DNA of 64,000 bases, from NCBI RefSeq assembly GCF_002278075.1, contig NZ_CP022990.1:1860001-1924000 (forward strand). Direction: 5' to 3'. Under the pieces are notes generated by a model. It was given only the letters and a program-made list of their open reading frames with translations. It was not told where the DNA came from and ran no database searches. The position numbers were made by a program, and so were the translations under genes. Source of the DNA: Paraburkholderia aromaticivorans. Lineage in GTDB: Bacteria > Pseudomonadota > Gammaproteobacteria > Burkholderiales > Burkholderiaceae. Of this stretch, positions 6,846 to 15,887 are shown piece by piece (the first letter of the stretch is position 1; every line of letters begins with the position of its first letter).

Positions 6846-8369
6846 CTACGCGCGAAGCGTCGCGGCCGAGGCCATGGTGGACCGGCGCTTCGACTTGCCG
6901 TCCAGCTCGGCCGCGAGCCCGGCCAGCACGCGGATAGCGGGCGCCAGTTGCTCCGCGGGCGTGCTGCCGTACCCGATCACCAGCCCGTTCGTCTCCGCGC
7001 GCGGCTGCAACGCGAAGCCCGACAGCGCGCGCGGATTGAGTCCTTTGGCAAGCGCGCGCTCAGCGAGCGCTCGATCGTCGATGGGCGCCGGCAAGCGCAG
7101 CGTCAAATGCATGCCGCAATTGCCGCCGAGGATTTGCAACGGCGCGAAATGCACGGTGAGCGCGTCGCGCAACGCCTGCTGGCGCTCACGATACAGGCGC
7201 CGCATGCGCCCCAGATGCCGCCCGAACTCCCCGCTCTCGATGAAATGCGCAAGCGCCAGTTGCTCCAGCCGGTGCCCGCCGCGCAACATTTCCTGCAAAG
7301 CGACAGCGGTATGCGCGGCGATCGGGCGCGGCAACACCACGAAGCCGATGCGCAGCGCGGGAAACATCGTCTTGCTGAACGAGCCGACGTATAAAACCGG
7401 CGCATCCTCGAGCAGCCCCTGCATGCTGGCGATCGGCTCGCCGGTGTGACGGAATTCGCCGTCGTAGTCGTCCTCGATCAGCCACGCGCCGCTCTGCCGC
7501 GCCTGCGCAATCAGTTCCAGACGGCGCGCCACCGAGAGCACCGAACCTGTCGGATACTGGTGCGCGGGCGACGTGTAGATCAGCTTGGGCGGCCGCGTGC
7601 GCCACGCGTCGACCGGCACCGCCATCCCTTCGGAGTCGACGGGCATCGGCACCGTGCTCAGGTCGCCCTGGTTGAAGGCGGCCTTCGCGCCGCGATAACC
7701 GGGATCTTCGACCCACGCGAGGTCGCCCGGATTGGTGAAGAGTCGCACGCACAGGTTCAGCGCCTCCTGCGCGCCCTCGGTAATCACCACCTGCGAGCCA
7801 TCGCAGCGCACCCCGCGCGCCATGCGCAAATGCGTGGCGATTGCGTCGCGCAACGCCGGCTCGCCCGCCGGCGTACCGTAGCCGAGCGCGAGGGGCAACG
7901 CGCGCTCCATCGAGCGTTCGAGCGCGCGCCGCCACGCGGTCACCGGAAAGCGGTCCAGCGCGGGCGTGCCGGGGGTCAGCGGCAAGGTGTTGTCCGCATG
8001 GGTTAGCGTGGCCGCGAATTGCCCGACGCGCGTCGCATAGGTCACATCCGGCGCGGCCGGGTTTGCGCGCGGCGCGCCCCTCGCAGACGAGCTGGAGAGC
8101 GGGCTCACCCGGGTGCCTTTCTTGTCGGCGACCACATAGCCGACCGCGGCCAGATGCTCGTAAGCGATCACCACCGTGTTGCGCGACACACCCATTTCCG
8201 CCGCGAGCAGGCGCGACGACGGCAGCAGCGATCCCGCCGGCAAGCGCCCCGCGAGAATCGCCTGCTGCAGGCGCTCGATCAATTGTTTTTGCAGCGGCTG
8301 CGGCTTCGGAACGCCGCCGGCAATGGCCGATGCAAGCGGGCTGGCGAGCGGGCCAATGATCTCGATCAT
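6846..8369 (-). CDS. MocR-family (GntR-HTH / PLP aminotransferase) transcriptional regulator
   Basis: 507-residue fusion of an N-terminal GntR winged helix (about 15-85: LQQAILAGRLPAGSLLPSSR, then GVSRNTVVIAYEHL) and a fold-type I aminotransferase-like domain (about 110-490). PLP-site features are IEDDYDGEFRH and the lysine in SFSKTMFPALRIG. This is the MocR/PdxR group, whose members sense PLP or amino compounds and commonly regulate a divergent gene. Here the divergent gene is a GNAT at 8478. I prefer ATG 8369 over upstream starts to 8444 because it leaves about 108 bases for two promoters. Confidence 0.9.
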   Translation of the reverse strand: MIEIIGPLASPLASAIAGGVPKPQPLQKQLIERLQQAILAGRLPAGSLLPSSRLLAAEMGVSRNTVVIAYEHLAAVGYVVADKKGTRVSPLSSSSARGAPRANPAAPDVTYATRVGQFAATLTHADNTLPLTPGTPALDRFPVTAWRRALERSMERALPLALGYGTPAGEPALRDAIATHLRMARGVRCDGSQVVITEGAQEALNLCVRLFTNPGDLAWVEDPGYRGAKAAFNQGDLSTVPMPVDSEGMAVPVDAWRTRPPKLIYTSPAHQYPTGSVLSVARRLELIAQARQSGAWLIEDDYDGEFRHTGEPIASMQGLLEDAPVLYVGSFSKTMFPALRIGFVVLPRPIAAHTAVALQEMLRGGHRLEQLALAHFIESGEFGRHLGRMRRLYRERQQALRDALTVHFAPLQILGGNCGMHLTLRLPAPIDDRALAERALAKGLNPRALSGFALQPRAETNGLVIGYGSTPAEQLAPAIRVLAGLAAELDGKSKRRSTMASAATLRA

Positions 8370-8477
8370 TGCGGCTGGACCTATCAAATGAGTTTGCGAT
8401 GGATCTTTTGAACATACCACGTTTGCCGTATCGTTCTCCATCAACGACGATCATTCGTAACCGACAGGAGAAGAGCC
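8370..8477. promoter_or_regulatory. Divergent MocR/GNAT control region
   Basis: 108-base gap between divergent genes, with TTTTGAACATACC near 8405-8417 and the more AT-rich run CCGTATCGTTCTCCATC. MocR regulators usually bind such gaps. I see no clean long palindrome. The GNAT ribosome site GGAGAAG is at 8467-8473. Confidence 0.45.
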
Positions 8478-9218
8478 ATGGAACCCAGACGCAACGCGTT
8501 CGAGCAGCCGATCGGCGCCCCCGTGCCGGGCTGGAACGGCGCTCAGGCGCCAGGCCGCGAGCCGCTGGTAGGCCACTATTGCCGGATCGAGCCGGTGGAC
8601 GTGGAGCGTCACGCCGAGGACTTGTACGAGGCGTACCGCTCGGCCACCGACGGCCGCGACTGGACCTATCTGACCGTGGGCCCGTTCGAGAGTCTTGCGG
8701 CCTATCGCGAGCATCTGACGCGCGCCGCCGCGTCCGCCGATCCGCTGCACTACACGGTCATCGATCTCGCGACCGGCAAGGCGGTCGGCACGCTGGCGCT
8801 GATGCGCATCGACCGCGCCAACGGCGTGATCGAAGTGGGCCACGTCACGTATTCCCCGCGGCTAAAGCGCACGCGCATCGCCACCGAGGCAATGTTCCTG
8901 CTGATGACGCAGGTGTTCGACAAATTGGGTTATCGGCGCTTCGAATGGAAGTGCGATTCACTGAACGGCCCGTCGCGCGCGGCGGCGCTGCGCTATGGTT
9001 TCACGTTCGAGGGGATCTTCCGTCAGGCGATCGTGTATCGCGAACGCAATCGGGACACCGCGTGGTTTTCGGTCATCGACAGCGAATGGCCGGTGCTGCG
9101 GCCCAGCTATGTGCGTTGGCTCGATGCCGGCAACTTCGATGCGCAAGGCGGGCAGGTCGAACGGCTGGCGGATCTGATCGCGCAGCAGCGGGCGACAGCG
9201 GGCAACGACGCGCAATGA
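8478..9218 (+). CDS. GNAT acetyltransferase, RimJ/RimL type
   Basis: 246 residues. It has the RimJ/RimL pattern: DWTYLTVGPFESLAAYREHL in the first third, a central strand pair VGTLALMRIDRANGVIEVGH, YSPRLKRTRIATEAM in place of the P-loop, and the late FEWKCDSLNGPSRAAALRYGF and FEGIFRQAIVYRERNRDT stretches. These proteins acetylate small amines, amino acids or protein N-termini. It is divergent from the MocR regulator, so its expression may answer to that protein. Confidence 0.85.
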   Translation: MEPRRNAFEQPIGAPVPGWNGAQAPGREPLVGHYCRIEPVDVERHAEDLYEAYRSATDGRDWTYLTVGPFESLAAYREHLTRAAASADPLHYTVIDLATGKAVGTLALMRIDRANGVIEVGHVTYSPRLKRTRIATEAMFLLMTQVFDKLGYRRFEWKCDSLNGPSRAAALRYGFTFEGIFRQAIVYRERNRDTAWFSVIDSEWPVLRPSYVRWLDAGNFDAQGGQVERLADLIAQQRATAGNDAQ

Positions 9219-9288
9219 AACGCGTGTCGAGCCGGCCGCCGCGCGGCTGGCCCGGCGCAACCGGCGGCGGCGCCCGCCGCGCGCCGGC

Positions 9289-9825
9289 TCAGACCCCGTG
9301 TGCCGAGCGGCGCAGCACGATGGTCGGCTTGCCTTTGTAAGTGGTGCGAAGTCGCTCGCGATAACCGCATTTGTCGGCAACGCGCAGCGACGGCAGATTT
9401 TCCGGCGCGACGATGCAGGCCGTTTCGCCGCCCGGCCACTGCCGGTCGGCCCATTCCAGGGCTGCACGCACGGCTTCGGTTGCGTAGCCCCGGCCATGCA
9501 CGGCGGGGTCCAATGCCCAGCCGACTTCAGGCGTGCCGATCAACGACGGCTCGATCTCGCGATGGTAGTCGGCAAAGCCGACCTCACCGAGAAACCGGCC
9601 GCTCTGCTTGTCCCGTACGACCCAATAGCCATAGCCGAGCATCGCCCAGTGTCCGGCGTAGCGCAGCAGCCGCGCCCATACTTCTTCGCGCGTGAAGGGT
9701 TTGCCGCCGATGTAGCGGATCACTTCGGGATCGGACCACATCGCATAGCTATCGAGGAAGTCGTCACGCGTGTGCGGACGCAGTGAGAGGCGCGGGGTGG
9801 TGAGGAGCGTGGGACGGGTGGACAT
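9289..9825 (-). CDS. GNAT acetyltransferase, RimJ/RimL type
   Basis: 178 residues from ATG 9825 (MSTRPTLLTTPRLSLRPH). Motifs are TPRLSLRPHTRDD at the N-terminus, VGWALDPAVHGRGYATEA as acetyl-CoA loop and IVAPENLPSLRVADKCGY near the C-terminus, a typical RimJ/RimL-like acetyltransferase. It converges with the GNAT at 8478 and the 70 bases between them are very GC-rich with partial inverted repeats. The substrate is unknown. Confidence 0.85.
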   Translation of the reverse strand: MSTRPTLLTTPRLSLRPHTRDDFLDSYAMWSDPEVIRYIGGKPFTREEVWARLLRYAGHWAMLGYGYWVVRDKQSGRFLGEVGFADYHREIEPSLIGTPEVGWALDPAVHGRGYATEAVRAALEWADRQWPGGETACIVAPENLPSLRVADKCGYRERLRTTYKGKPTIVLRRSAHGV

Positions 9826-10065
9826 TGCGTAAGAGCGGATCGTGGTTGGAGTGGCTCGGCAAGCAGTGCGCTCGATGATCGCAGATTTTTTCTGCGCCAG
9901 GGGCCCGGTCAAATTCCTGAGCGCGCGCGCCGCAAGCTATGGCAGGCGACACGACTTCGCCCTACACTCCCCGATACCTCCGCGCAACCGGGTCGGCGCG
10001 ACAGGCGCGTCGTTGCCAGCTCGCGCCGTTCGCACTGCAATGCCACGCTCACCACCGCTCTGTCG

Positions 10066-10734
10066 ATGAAACTTCGCCTGCGCTATCTCACCGCGCTGAT
10101 CGTGAACGTCGCCTTGCCCTGGCTCGTCTACCGGCTCGCCTTCCCGCACTGGGGCCACCTCGGCGCGCAGGCTGTCTCGGCGCTGCCGCTGCTCGCGTGG
10201 ATGAGCCTCGACCTGCTGCGCTATCGCCATTTCGACGCGCTCAGCGCGCTCGTGCTGGTCGGTATCGTGCTCTCCATACTGGCCACGGGCGCCGGCCTCG
10301 CCAGCAACACACGGCTGCGCGCAGTCGAAGAGCCCATGGTGTCCGGCATGATCGGCGTGGCGTTCCTGCTATCGCTCGCGCTGCCGCGGCCGTTGGTGTT
10401 TTATCTCGCCCGCTCGACCATGTCGCGCGAGGATCCTCGCAGCGTCGAGAGCTTTGAGCGCCATTGGCGCGAACGCCCCACGCTCGTCGCCTATATCCGC
10501 CTGATGACGCTCGTGTGGGGCATCGGCATGACGGGCGAGAATGTTCTGCGCAGTCTCGTCGTCTGGCAATGGGCAGACGACCCGCGCTCCGCCATCGCCT
10601 CCAACGTGCTGAGGTACGGCGTCTATGCCGGCCTGACGGCCTGGACTTTCTGGTGCCGCCGGCTCATCAAACAGGATGCGCTGCGCTATCCGGACGATAG
10701 CGTGAACGAGGCGCCGCCCCTCGCCACTCGATAA
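10066..10734 (+). CDS. VC0807-like multi-pass membrane protein
   Basis: 222 residues with about five or six hydrophobic segments: LTALIVNVALPWLVYRLAF, VSALPLLAWMSLDLL, ALSALVLVGIVLSILATGA, SGMIGVAFLLSLALPRPLVFYL and a C-terminal pair. The layout matches the small VC0807 family of inner-membrane proteins of unknown role. The middle loop ESFERHWRERPTLVAYIRLM is typical. It converges with the LysR at 10744 with only 9 bases between stops. No function can be given. Confidence 0.65.
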   Translation: MKLRLRYLTALIVNVALPWLVYRLAFPHWGHLGAQAVSALPLLAWMSLDLLRYRHFDALSALVLVGIVLSILATGAGLASNTRLRAVEEPMVSGMIGVAFLLSLALPRPLVFYLARSTMSREDPRSVESFERHWRERPTLVAYIRLMTLVWGIGMTGENVLRSLVVWQWADDPRSAIASNVLRYGVYAGLTAWTFWCRRLIKQDALRYPDDSVNEAPPLATR

Positions 10735-10743
10735 GCGCAACCC

Positions 10744-11610
10744 TCACGTCAGTTCGAGAAAGCGCGCCAGACACGGATTGCGATTCGCCGGCGACCACGC
10801 CAACACCTGCTCGATCAGCGGCGCATCGACCAGCGGCCGGAACACCACGCCCGCGAGTTGCGCCTTGCGCATCGACGCCGGCACCAGCGCGACGCCCACG
10901 CCTTCGTCGACGAGACTCAGCACCGTTTGCTGCAACTGCACTTCGAAGCGGATGTCGGGTTCGAAGCCTCCCGTGCGGCAATGCTCGACAATCGTCGCGC
11001 GCAGAGTGGGGGCCACCTCCTCGGACGCGAGCACGAACGGCTCGCCCGCCAGTTGCGCGATCTTCAGGCGCCGCGCGCGGGCGCGCGGATGGCTGCGCGA
11101 CAGCGCGACGCACAAAGGCTCACTGAGAATCGTACGCGTGGCGAGCCCCTTGTCCGGCACGTTCGGGAACATGATGGCCGCGTCGATCTGGCCGGTGAGC
11201 ACCTGCTCGGCGAGATCGTTCGAGACGACTTCACGCAGGTTCAGCGCGACCTCGGGAAACGCGGCACCGAATGCCCGCGCGTAGCCAGGCACGACGTTAT
11301 ACGCCGCGCACATCGTGAAGCCGATGGCGAGCTTGCCCGCGTCGCCATGCGCGGCAGCGTGCGCGTTGCTGACCGCCTGCTCCACGGCGGCGAGAATCGC
11401 CTTCGCGTCGGCATAAAAGCGCTCACCCGCGGCGGTCAAGCTGACGCTGCGCGGACTGCGCTCCACCAGCGTCACGCCGATGCTCGCCTCCAGCGCCGCC
11501 AGTTGCCGGCTCAGCGGCGGCTGCGACAGGTTCAGACGCGCCGCGGCCCGGCCGAAATGGCGCGTCTCGGCAAGCGTCACGAAGTAGCGCAGCGGCTTGA
11601 TATCGATCAC
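10744..11610 (-). CDS. LysR-type transcriptional regulator
   Basis: 288 residues from GTG 11610. The winged HTH at 1-60 reads LRYFVTLAETRHFGRAAARL and LSQPPLSRQLAALE. The effector domain covers about 90-285 (GKLAIGFTMCAAYNVVP, VLTGQIDAAIMFP, LVDEGVGVALVPAS). It is divergent from an AEC transporter, and a T-N11-A palindrome lies between them, so it most likely controls that transporter in response to an organic or amino acid. A longer reading upstream adds a residue run unlike the family. Confidence 0.9.
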   Translation of the reverse strand: MIDIKPLRYFVTLAETRHFGRAAARLNLSQPPLSRQLAALEASIGVTLVERSPRSVSLTAAGERFYADAKAILAAVEQAVSNAHAAAHGDAGKLAIGFTMCAAYNVVPGYARAFGAAFPEVALNLREVVSNDLAEQVLTGQIDAAIMFPNVPDKGLATRTILSEPLCVALSRSHPRARARRLKIAQLAGEPFVLASEEVAPTLRATIVEHCRTGGFEPDIRFEVQLQQTVLSLVDEGVGVALVPASMRKAQLAGVVFRPLVDAPLIEQVLAWSPANRNPCLARFLELT

Positions 11611-11646
11611 GATGCACTCGCGCGAAATGACAATGCAAAAAAGGTA

Positions 11647-11659
11647 TTGTCGGGCACAA
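11647..11659. promoter_or_regulatory. LysR-type box between LysR and AEC genes
   Basis: TTGTCGGGCACAA is an inverted repeat TTGT-N5-ACAA that contains the T-N11-A core of LysR sites. It lies 37 bases upstream of the LysR start and 76 bases before the AEC start, flanked by two GGTATTG direct repeats (from 11643 and 11665). Confidence 0.5.
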
Positions 11660-11734
11660 CAAACGGTATTGGATTGTATCAACGGCAGCCACTACGCTGG
11701 CGGATCGCCATTCTTTCCCGAAGTCTTCGCGCCG

Positions 11735-12679
11735 ATGTTAGCTACCCTCGAAATCCTGCTTCCCGTCTTCGGCCTGATTTTCGCGGGTTTCGCCTGCCGC
11801 CGGCGCAATGTGCTCGGACCGAACTCGGCGTCGGAACTGAACCGCTTCGTGGTCTGGCTGGCGCTGCCGGCGTTGCTGTTCGACATCATGGCGCACGCCA
11901 CCTGGCAGCAGCTCTATCAACCGGCTTTCGTCGCGACATTTTCGCTTGCTTGCGTCAGCGTGTTCGTGCTGATTCTCGCGATGCGCTTGCTGAGCGGCCG
12001 GCATCTCGCCGATGCGAGCGTCGACGCCATCGCGGCCTCGTATCCGAACACCGGCTATATCGGCTTCCCCCTGGGCGTGATCGCCTTCGGCCCGGCCAGC
12101 CTGACGCCGACCACCATCGCCACGATCCTCGTCGCGTGCGTGCTGTTCGCGTTCGCGATCGTGCTGATCGAGGTGGGACTGCAGAGCGAGCGCACGCCGC
12201 ATAAGCTCGCGTTGAAAGTGCTGGGCTCGCTGGCGCGCAATCCGCTGATCGTGTCGCCGATCGTGGGCGTGCTGTTTGCCAGCTTCCATGTGGCATTGCC
12301 GGCAAGCGTCGAGACTTTCCTGAAGCTGCTGGGCGGCGCGGCGAGCCCGTGCGCGCTGGTGAGCCTCGCCCTGTTCCTCGCGGAGAAACGCCCGGCTACG
12401 GCCGGCACACGTGGCATTGCCTGGTTGCTGACCGGCGTCAAGCTGCTAGTGCAGCCGGCGCTGACGTGGTGGTTCGCGGCGCGCGTGTTCGGCCTCTCGC
12501 CCACGCTGGTCGAAATGGCGGTCGTCCTGGCCGCGCTGCCCACCGGCACCGGCCCGTTCATGCTCGCCGAGTTCTACGAACGTGAGGCGCACATCACCTC
12601 GCGGACCATCCTGCTCTCGACCGTGGGCTCGATCGCGACCCTGTCGTTGCTGTTGATGTTGATGGGCCATCGGAGCTGA
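11735..12679 (+). CDS. AEC family transporter
   Basis: 314 residues, about ten hydrophobic segments in the auxin efflux carrier/malonate transporter (MdcF-like) fold. It starts MLATLEILLPVFGLIFAG, a classic AEC beginning. Mid-protein ASYPNTGYIGFPLGVIAF carries the conserved N-T-G-Y-I-G-x-P motif of the first broken helix, and ALPTGTGPFMLAEFYE resembles the second. It exports or imports an organic anion. The adjacent divergent LysR gene probably controls it. Confidence 0.9.
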   Translation: MLATLEILLPVFGLIFAGFACRRRNVLGPNSASELNRFVVWLALPALLFDIMAHATWQQLYQPAFVATFSLACVSVFVLILAMRLLSGRHLADASVDAIAASYPNTGYIGFPLGVIAFGPASLTPTTIATILVACVLFAFAIVLIEVGLQSERTPHKLALKVLGSLARNPLIVSPIVGVLFASFHVALPASVETFLKLLGGAASPCALVSLALFLAEKRPATAGTRGIAWLLTGVKLLVQPALTWWFAARVFGLSPTLVEMAVVLAALPTGTGPFMLAEFYEREAHITSRTILLSTVGSIATLSLLLMLMGHRS

Positions 12680-12734
12680 GCGTATCTGATCGCGCCGGCG
12701 GCGCGCGAGTATCCGACGGCCCACGCCTCGCGTT

Positions 12735-13628
12735 ATGCTTCGAACACGGACCGACACGGTCCGCGATCTTCTTGCGCGAAGCCCGAACCGACCCGCCGTG
12801 CCCAAAGCCCGCCCACCCGAACTTCACGACGACGCCGATGCCCGCTCGCTCGCGCGGCGCTATCCGCGCGGCTTGCGCATCGACCCGCACTCGCATACCT
12901 GGGCGCAGGTGCTGTATGCGGTATCGGGCGTGATGTGGGTGGAAGTCGGCCGCGAAGCGCTGGTCGTGCCGCCGCAACGGGCGGTCTGGTTGCCGGCCGG
13001 CACGCTGCACTCCATCCACATGATGAGCGAGGTGGAGATGCGCAATCTGTACCTTCACGAGCGCAACGTTGGTCACCTGAGCCGGCGCAGCGATGTGTTC
13101 GAGGTGAACGGCCTGTTGCGCGAATTGATCACCTCGATCGCGGAATACGAGGGCACTGGCACGCGCGATCAAACCTATCTCGACGCCGCGTACCGTCTCG
13201 CCATGCTCGAACTCGGACACGCGCCGCGCTCGTCGCTGCGCATCGCGCTGCCCGATGCTTCGGACCGGCGGCTCGAGGCGCTGTGCCGCGCGGTGATCGA
13301 CAACCCGTCGATCGCCATCAGTTTCGAGCAGCATGCGGCTTCGGTTGGAGCAAGCGTGCGGACGCTCGCGCGACTCTTCACGCGGGAACTGGGCGTCGGC
13401 TTTGCCGAATGGCGCCGCCAGGTGCAACTGGCGGTCGCCGTCTCCTGGCTCGCCGAAGGGCGGCCGGTGAGCAGCATCGCGCGGGCGCTCGGCTTCCAGC
13501 CGAGCAGCTTCAGCGACATGTTCCGCCGCGAGCTGGGCGCGCGCCCAACCGGCTTCGACCCGAGCGGCACGTTGAGCGAAGCGGCTGGCGCCGACCCGCC
13601 TGAACCCGCGACAAGCGGCCCGGGCTGA
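12735..13628 (+). CDS. AraC family regulator with cupin sensor domain
   Basis: 297 residues. An N-terminal cupin (about 35-130: DPHSHTWAQVLYAVSGVMWV and VVPPQRAVWLPAGTLHSI) is followed by the C-terminal double HTH (about 185-280: FEQHAASVGASVRTLARLF, then LAEGRPVSSIARALGFQPSS and FRRELGARPTGF). It resembles regulators of efflux or detoxification genes such as NimR/YdeO-like proteins. It sits 55 bases after the AEC gene and 206 bases before the oxidoreductase; either could be its target. Confidence 0.9.
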   Translation: MLRTRTDTVRDLLARSPNRPAVPKARPPELHDDADARSLARRYPRGLRIDPHSHTWAQVLYAVSGVMWVEVGREALVVPPQRAVWLPAGTLHSIHMMSEVEMRNLYLHERNVGHLSRRSDVFEVNGLLRELITSIAEYEGTGTRDQTYLDAAYRLAMLELGHAPRSSLRIALPDASDRRLEALCRAVIDNPSIAISFEQHAASVGASVRTLARLFTRELGVGFAEWRRQVQLAVAVSWLAEGRPVSSIARALGFQPSSFSDMFRRELGARPTGFDPSGTLSEAAGADPPEPATSGPG

Positions 13629-13834
13629 TCACTCAGTCCGTGAGCAGACCGCCAGTGCGCCTTGTCCGAAATTCGAAAGTCTTTGTCTTAACGCCTTCTC
13701 GCCGGTCATCTAGACTACGCTCCATCCGCTGCGCGAAGCAGCCCGGAATCTAACCGCAAACCAACTGGCGCAAGGCAAGGGAAGGCGCTGAAGCGCCCAC
13801 TCTGGCCGACCGCTGGCACTGGGAGAGACATACG

Positions 13835-14800
13835 ATGAAAGCCATCCAGTTCAAATCTTTCGGCAGCCCCGAGGTGCTCGAAGTCGTCGATCTGCCAACG
13901 CCGCAAGCGGACGCGGATAACGTCGTGGTGCAAGTCAAGGCGGCCTCGGTGAACCCGAGCGACGTCAAGAACGTCTCCGGACATTTCGGCCACACGGTCT
14001 TGCCCCGAACGCCGGGGCGCGACTTCAGCGGCGTGGTGGTGGACGGCCCGCCAACCTGGCTCGGCGCGGAAGTGTGGGGCACCGGCGGCGACATCGGCTT
14101 CACGCGCGACGGCACGCATGCCGAGTTCATCAAGGTGCCGCTCGCGGCACTGTCGCGCAAGCCCAAAACGCTGAGCCACGCCCAAGCCTCCGCAATCGGG
14201 GTGAACTTCGTGGTGGCCTGGCTCGGCACCGTCGAGTACGCGCATCTGGAAGCGGGCGAAACCATCGCGGTGATCGGCGCGGGCGGCGGCGTGGGCGGCG
14301 CGGTGGTCCAGATCGCGAAGGCGCGCGGCGCGCGCGTGATCGCCGTGGACCGTCATCCGCTCGACGCGGATACACCTGCGGGCCGACTGATCGACGACTA
14401 CGTGCCATTCGACGAAAACGTCACCGATCGCTTGAGAACGCTGACCGGCGGCGCGGGCGCGGACGTGGTGTACGACACGGTCGGCGGCGTGGCGTTCGAA
14501 ACCGCGTTGAGCCTCGTCAAGCGACGCGGCCGCGTGCTGGAAATCAGCGCGACCGGCAAGCGCCGCGTGGAGTTCGATCTGATCGACTTCTATCACAACG
14601 AGACGCGATTGCTCGGTGTGGATAGCGCGAAGCTCGGCGTCGCCGACTCGGCGCCCTTGATGACGGCGCTGGTCGAGGGCTTCGAAACCGGCAAGCTGAG
14701 CGGGCCGGTCATCGCCCAGGCCTTCCCGCTCGAACGCGCTCGCGAAGCGTACGAAGCCGTCGCCGCCGGCACACGCGGCCGCGTCGTCATCACGATGTAA
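13835..14800 (+). CDS. Zinc-type alcohol dehydrogenase-like quinone oxidoreductase
   Basis: 321 residues of the medium-chain dehydrogenase/reductase superfamily, quinone oxidoreductase branch. The N-terminal GroES-like part (MKAIQFKSFGSPEVLEVVD, VKAASVNPSDVKN, PGRDFSGVVVD) lacks the zinc cysteines. The Rossmann motif is GAGGGVGGAVVQIAKARGA near 150-168. It reduces quinones or enones with NADPH. A GGGAGAG ribosome site precedes the ATG. The 200-base upstream gap could hold a promoter for the AraC protein to act on. Confidence 0.85.
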   Translation: MKAIQFKSFGSPEVLEVVDLPTPQADADNVVVQVKAASVNPSDVKNVSGHFGHTVLPRTPGRDFSGVVVDGPPTWLGAEVWGTGGDIGFTRDGTHAEFIKVPLAALSRKPKTLSHAQASAIGVNFVVAWLGTVEYAHLEAGETIAVIGAGGGVGGAVVQIAKARGARVIAVDRHPLDADTPAGRLIDDYVPFDENVTDRLRTLTGGAGADVVYDTVGGVAFETALSLVKRRGRVLEISATGKRRVEFDLIDFYHNETRLLGVDSAKLGVADSAPLMTALVEGFETGKLSGPVIAQAFPLERAREAYEAVAAGTRGRVVITM

Positions 14801-14878
14801 TTGCCGTCGGGACTAGCGGCGCGGCTGCGCGCGGTTCAGCCCGCTTCTCACGTTCCTTTTCACCTCGGTACAACAGTC

Positions 14879-15055
14879 ATGAAAGCGTATCTGATGTCGC
14901 TGGCCGTCGGTGTGGCGGTCGGCCTTCTCTACAACGTGCTGCAAGTGAAATCACCCGCGCCGCCGACCGTCGCGCTAGTTGGTCTGCTCGGCATGCTGGG
15001 CGGCGAGCATGTGATTCCATGGATCCGCACATGGCTCGCGCCGGGCCTTCATTGA
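14879..15055 (+). CDS. XapX domain protein
   Basis: 58-residue two-helix membrane protein: MKAYLMSLAVGVAVGLLYNVLQ, a Pro-rich turn VKSPAPPTVALVGLLGMLGG, then EHVIPWIRTWL. This is the XapX family of tiny membrane proteins of unknown role. It was missed at a 60-residue cutoff from its own ATG. It follows the oxidoreductase by 79 bases and may be cotranscribed. Confidence 0.75.
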   Translation: MKAYLMSLAVGVAVGLLYNVLQVKSPAPPTVALVGLLGMLGGEHVIPWIRTWLAPGLH

Positions 15056-15247
15056 CCCGCTTCATGCCGCCGCGCGCCGCTGGCGCCGAGTTCAGCGCGT
15101 CGATCAAAAATAGCCGGCGCGCACGCGTCGCTTTTCTCTCCAGGCCGTCGCCTTTTCCCTCACCCGGCATCGCGCGCTAAGATTGAGGCCCGACGGGTCC
15201 GCGCGCCGCCCGGAAATGACAAGAAAAGTTTCGCCTCGGAGAATCAG

Positions 15248-15826
15248 ATGCCTGAAGAATACGAAGTACATGGTCCGCACGACCATGCCGTGGAACACGC
15301 CGGCCATCACGACGCCGACCCGTTCGCGAGCCGCATGGCCGTGATGACGGCGATCCTCGCGACGATCGGCGCGCTGTGCGCCTATCAGAGCGGCAACAGC
15401 GAAAATCTCGCGCTGTACTACAAGAACGAAGCCGCCATCAAAAAGACCGAAGCGTCGAACCAGTGGAACTATTACCAGGCGAAGGGCGAGAAGCAGAACC
15501 TCGCCGAGCTCGGCGCGGCGCTGTCCGCCGGCAACACTGACGCGCACGCGAAATTCCTCGCCGACGTCGACAAATACAAGCAGCAGAAAGAGCCGATCCG
15601 CGCGAAAGCCGAAGCGATCGAAAAGGAAGTCGTGGATAACGACGCCAGGAGTGAAACGCTCCTGCACGGCCATCATCGCTGGGCCCAAGCGACCACGTTG
15701 ATCCAGGTGGCGATCGCCCTGTGCGCGATCACGTTGCTGACCCGCAAGAAATGGCTGCGCAATCTTTCGTTCGTGGTGGCGGGAGCGGGCGTCATCACCG
15801 GCGCGCTGGCATTATTTTCGGCTTGA
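15248..15826 (+). CDS. DUF4337 membrane protein
   Basis: 192 residues. A short His-rich start (HGPHDHAVEHAGHH) is followed by one membrane helix (MAVMTAILATIGALCAY), a long charged helical middle (ALYYKNEAAIKKTEASNQWN, YQAKGEKQNLAEL) and two C-terminal hydrophobic helices (TLIQVAIALCAITLLT, FVVAGAGVITGALALFS). This is the DUF4337 pattern, function unknown. The ribosome site GGAGAATCAG precedes the ATG. Confidence 0.8.
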   Translation: MPEEYEVHGPHDHAVEHAGHHDADPFASRMAVMTAILATIGALCAYQSGNSENLALYYKNEAAIKKTEASNQWNYYQAKGEKQNLAELGAALSAGNTDAHAKFLADVDKYKQQKEPIRAKAEAIEKEVVDNDARSETLLHGHHRWAQATTLIQVAIALCAITLLTRKKWLRNLSFVVAGAGVITGALALFSA

Positions 15827-15836
15827 TGGATGACAA

Positions 15837-15867
15837 GCCGCGCGGCCCCGATTGCCGGCCGCGCGGC
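15837..15867. terminator. Intergenic GC-rich hairpin
   Basis: 11-bp stem GCCGCGCGGCC / GGCCGCGCGGC with a 9-base loop, 10 bases after the DUF4337 stop. No U-run follows, so termination is uncertain; it may separate this gene from the LysE gene. Confidence 0.45.
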
Positions 15868-15887
15868 GCCAATGAAGGGAGTGAAGC

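Noticed and set aside
9219..9292. Long GC-rich inverted repeat between convergent GNAT genes
   Set aside because: Only the outer 8 bp pair well; the middle is imperfect, so it is at most a weak bidirectional terminator.
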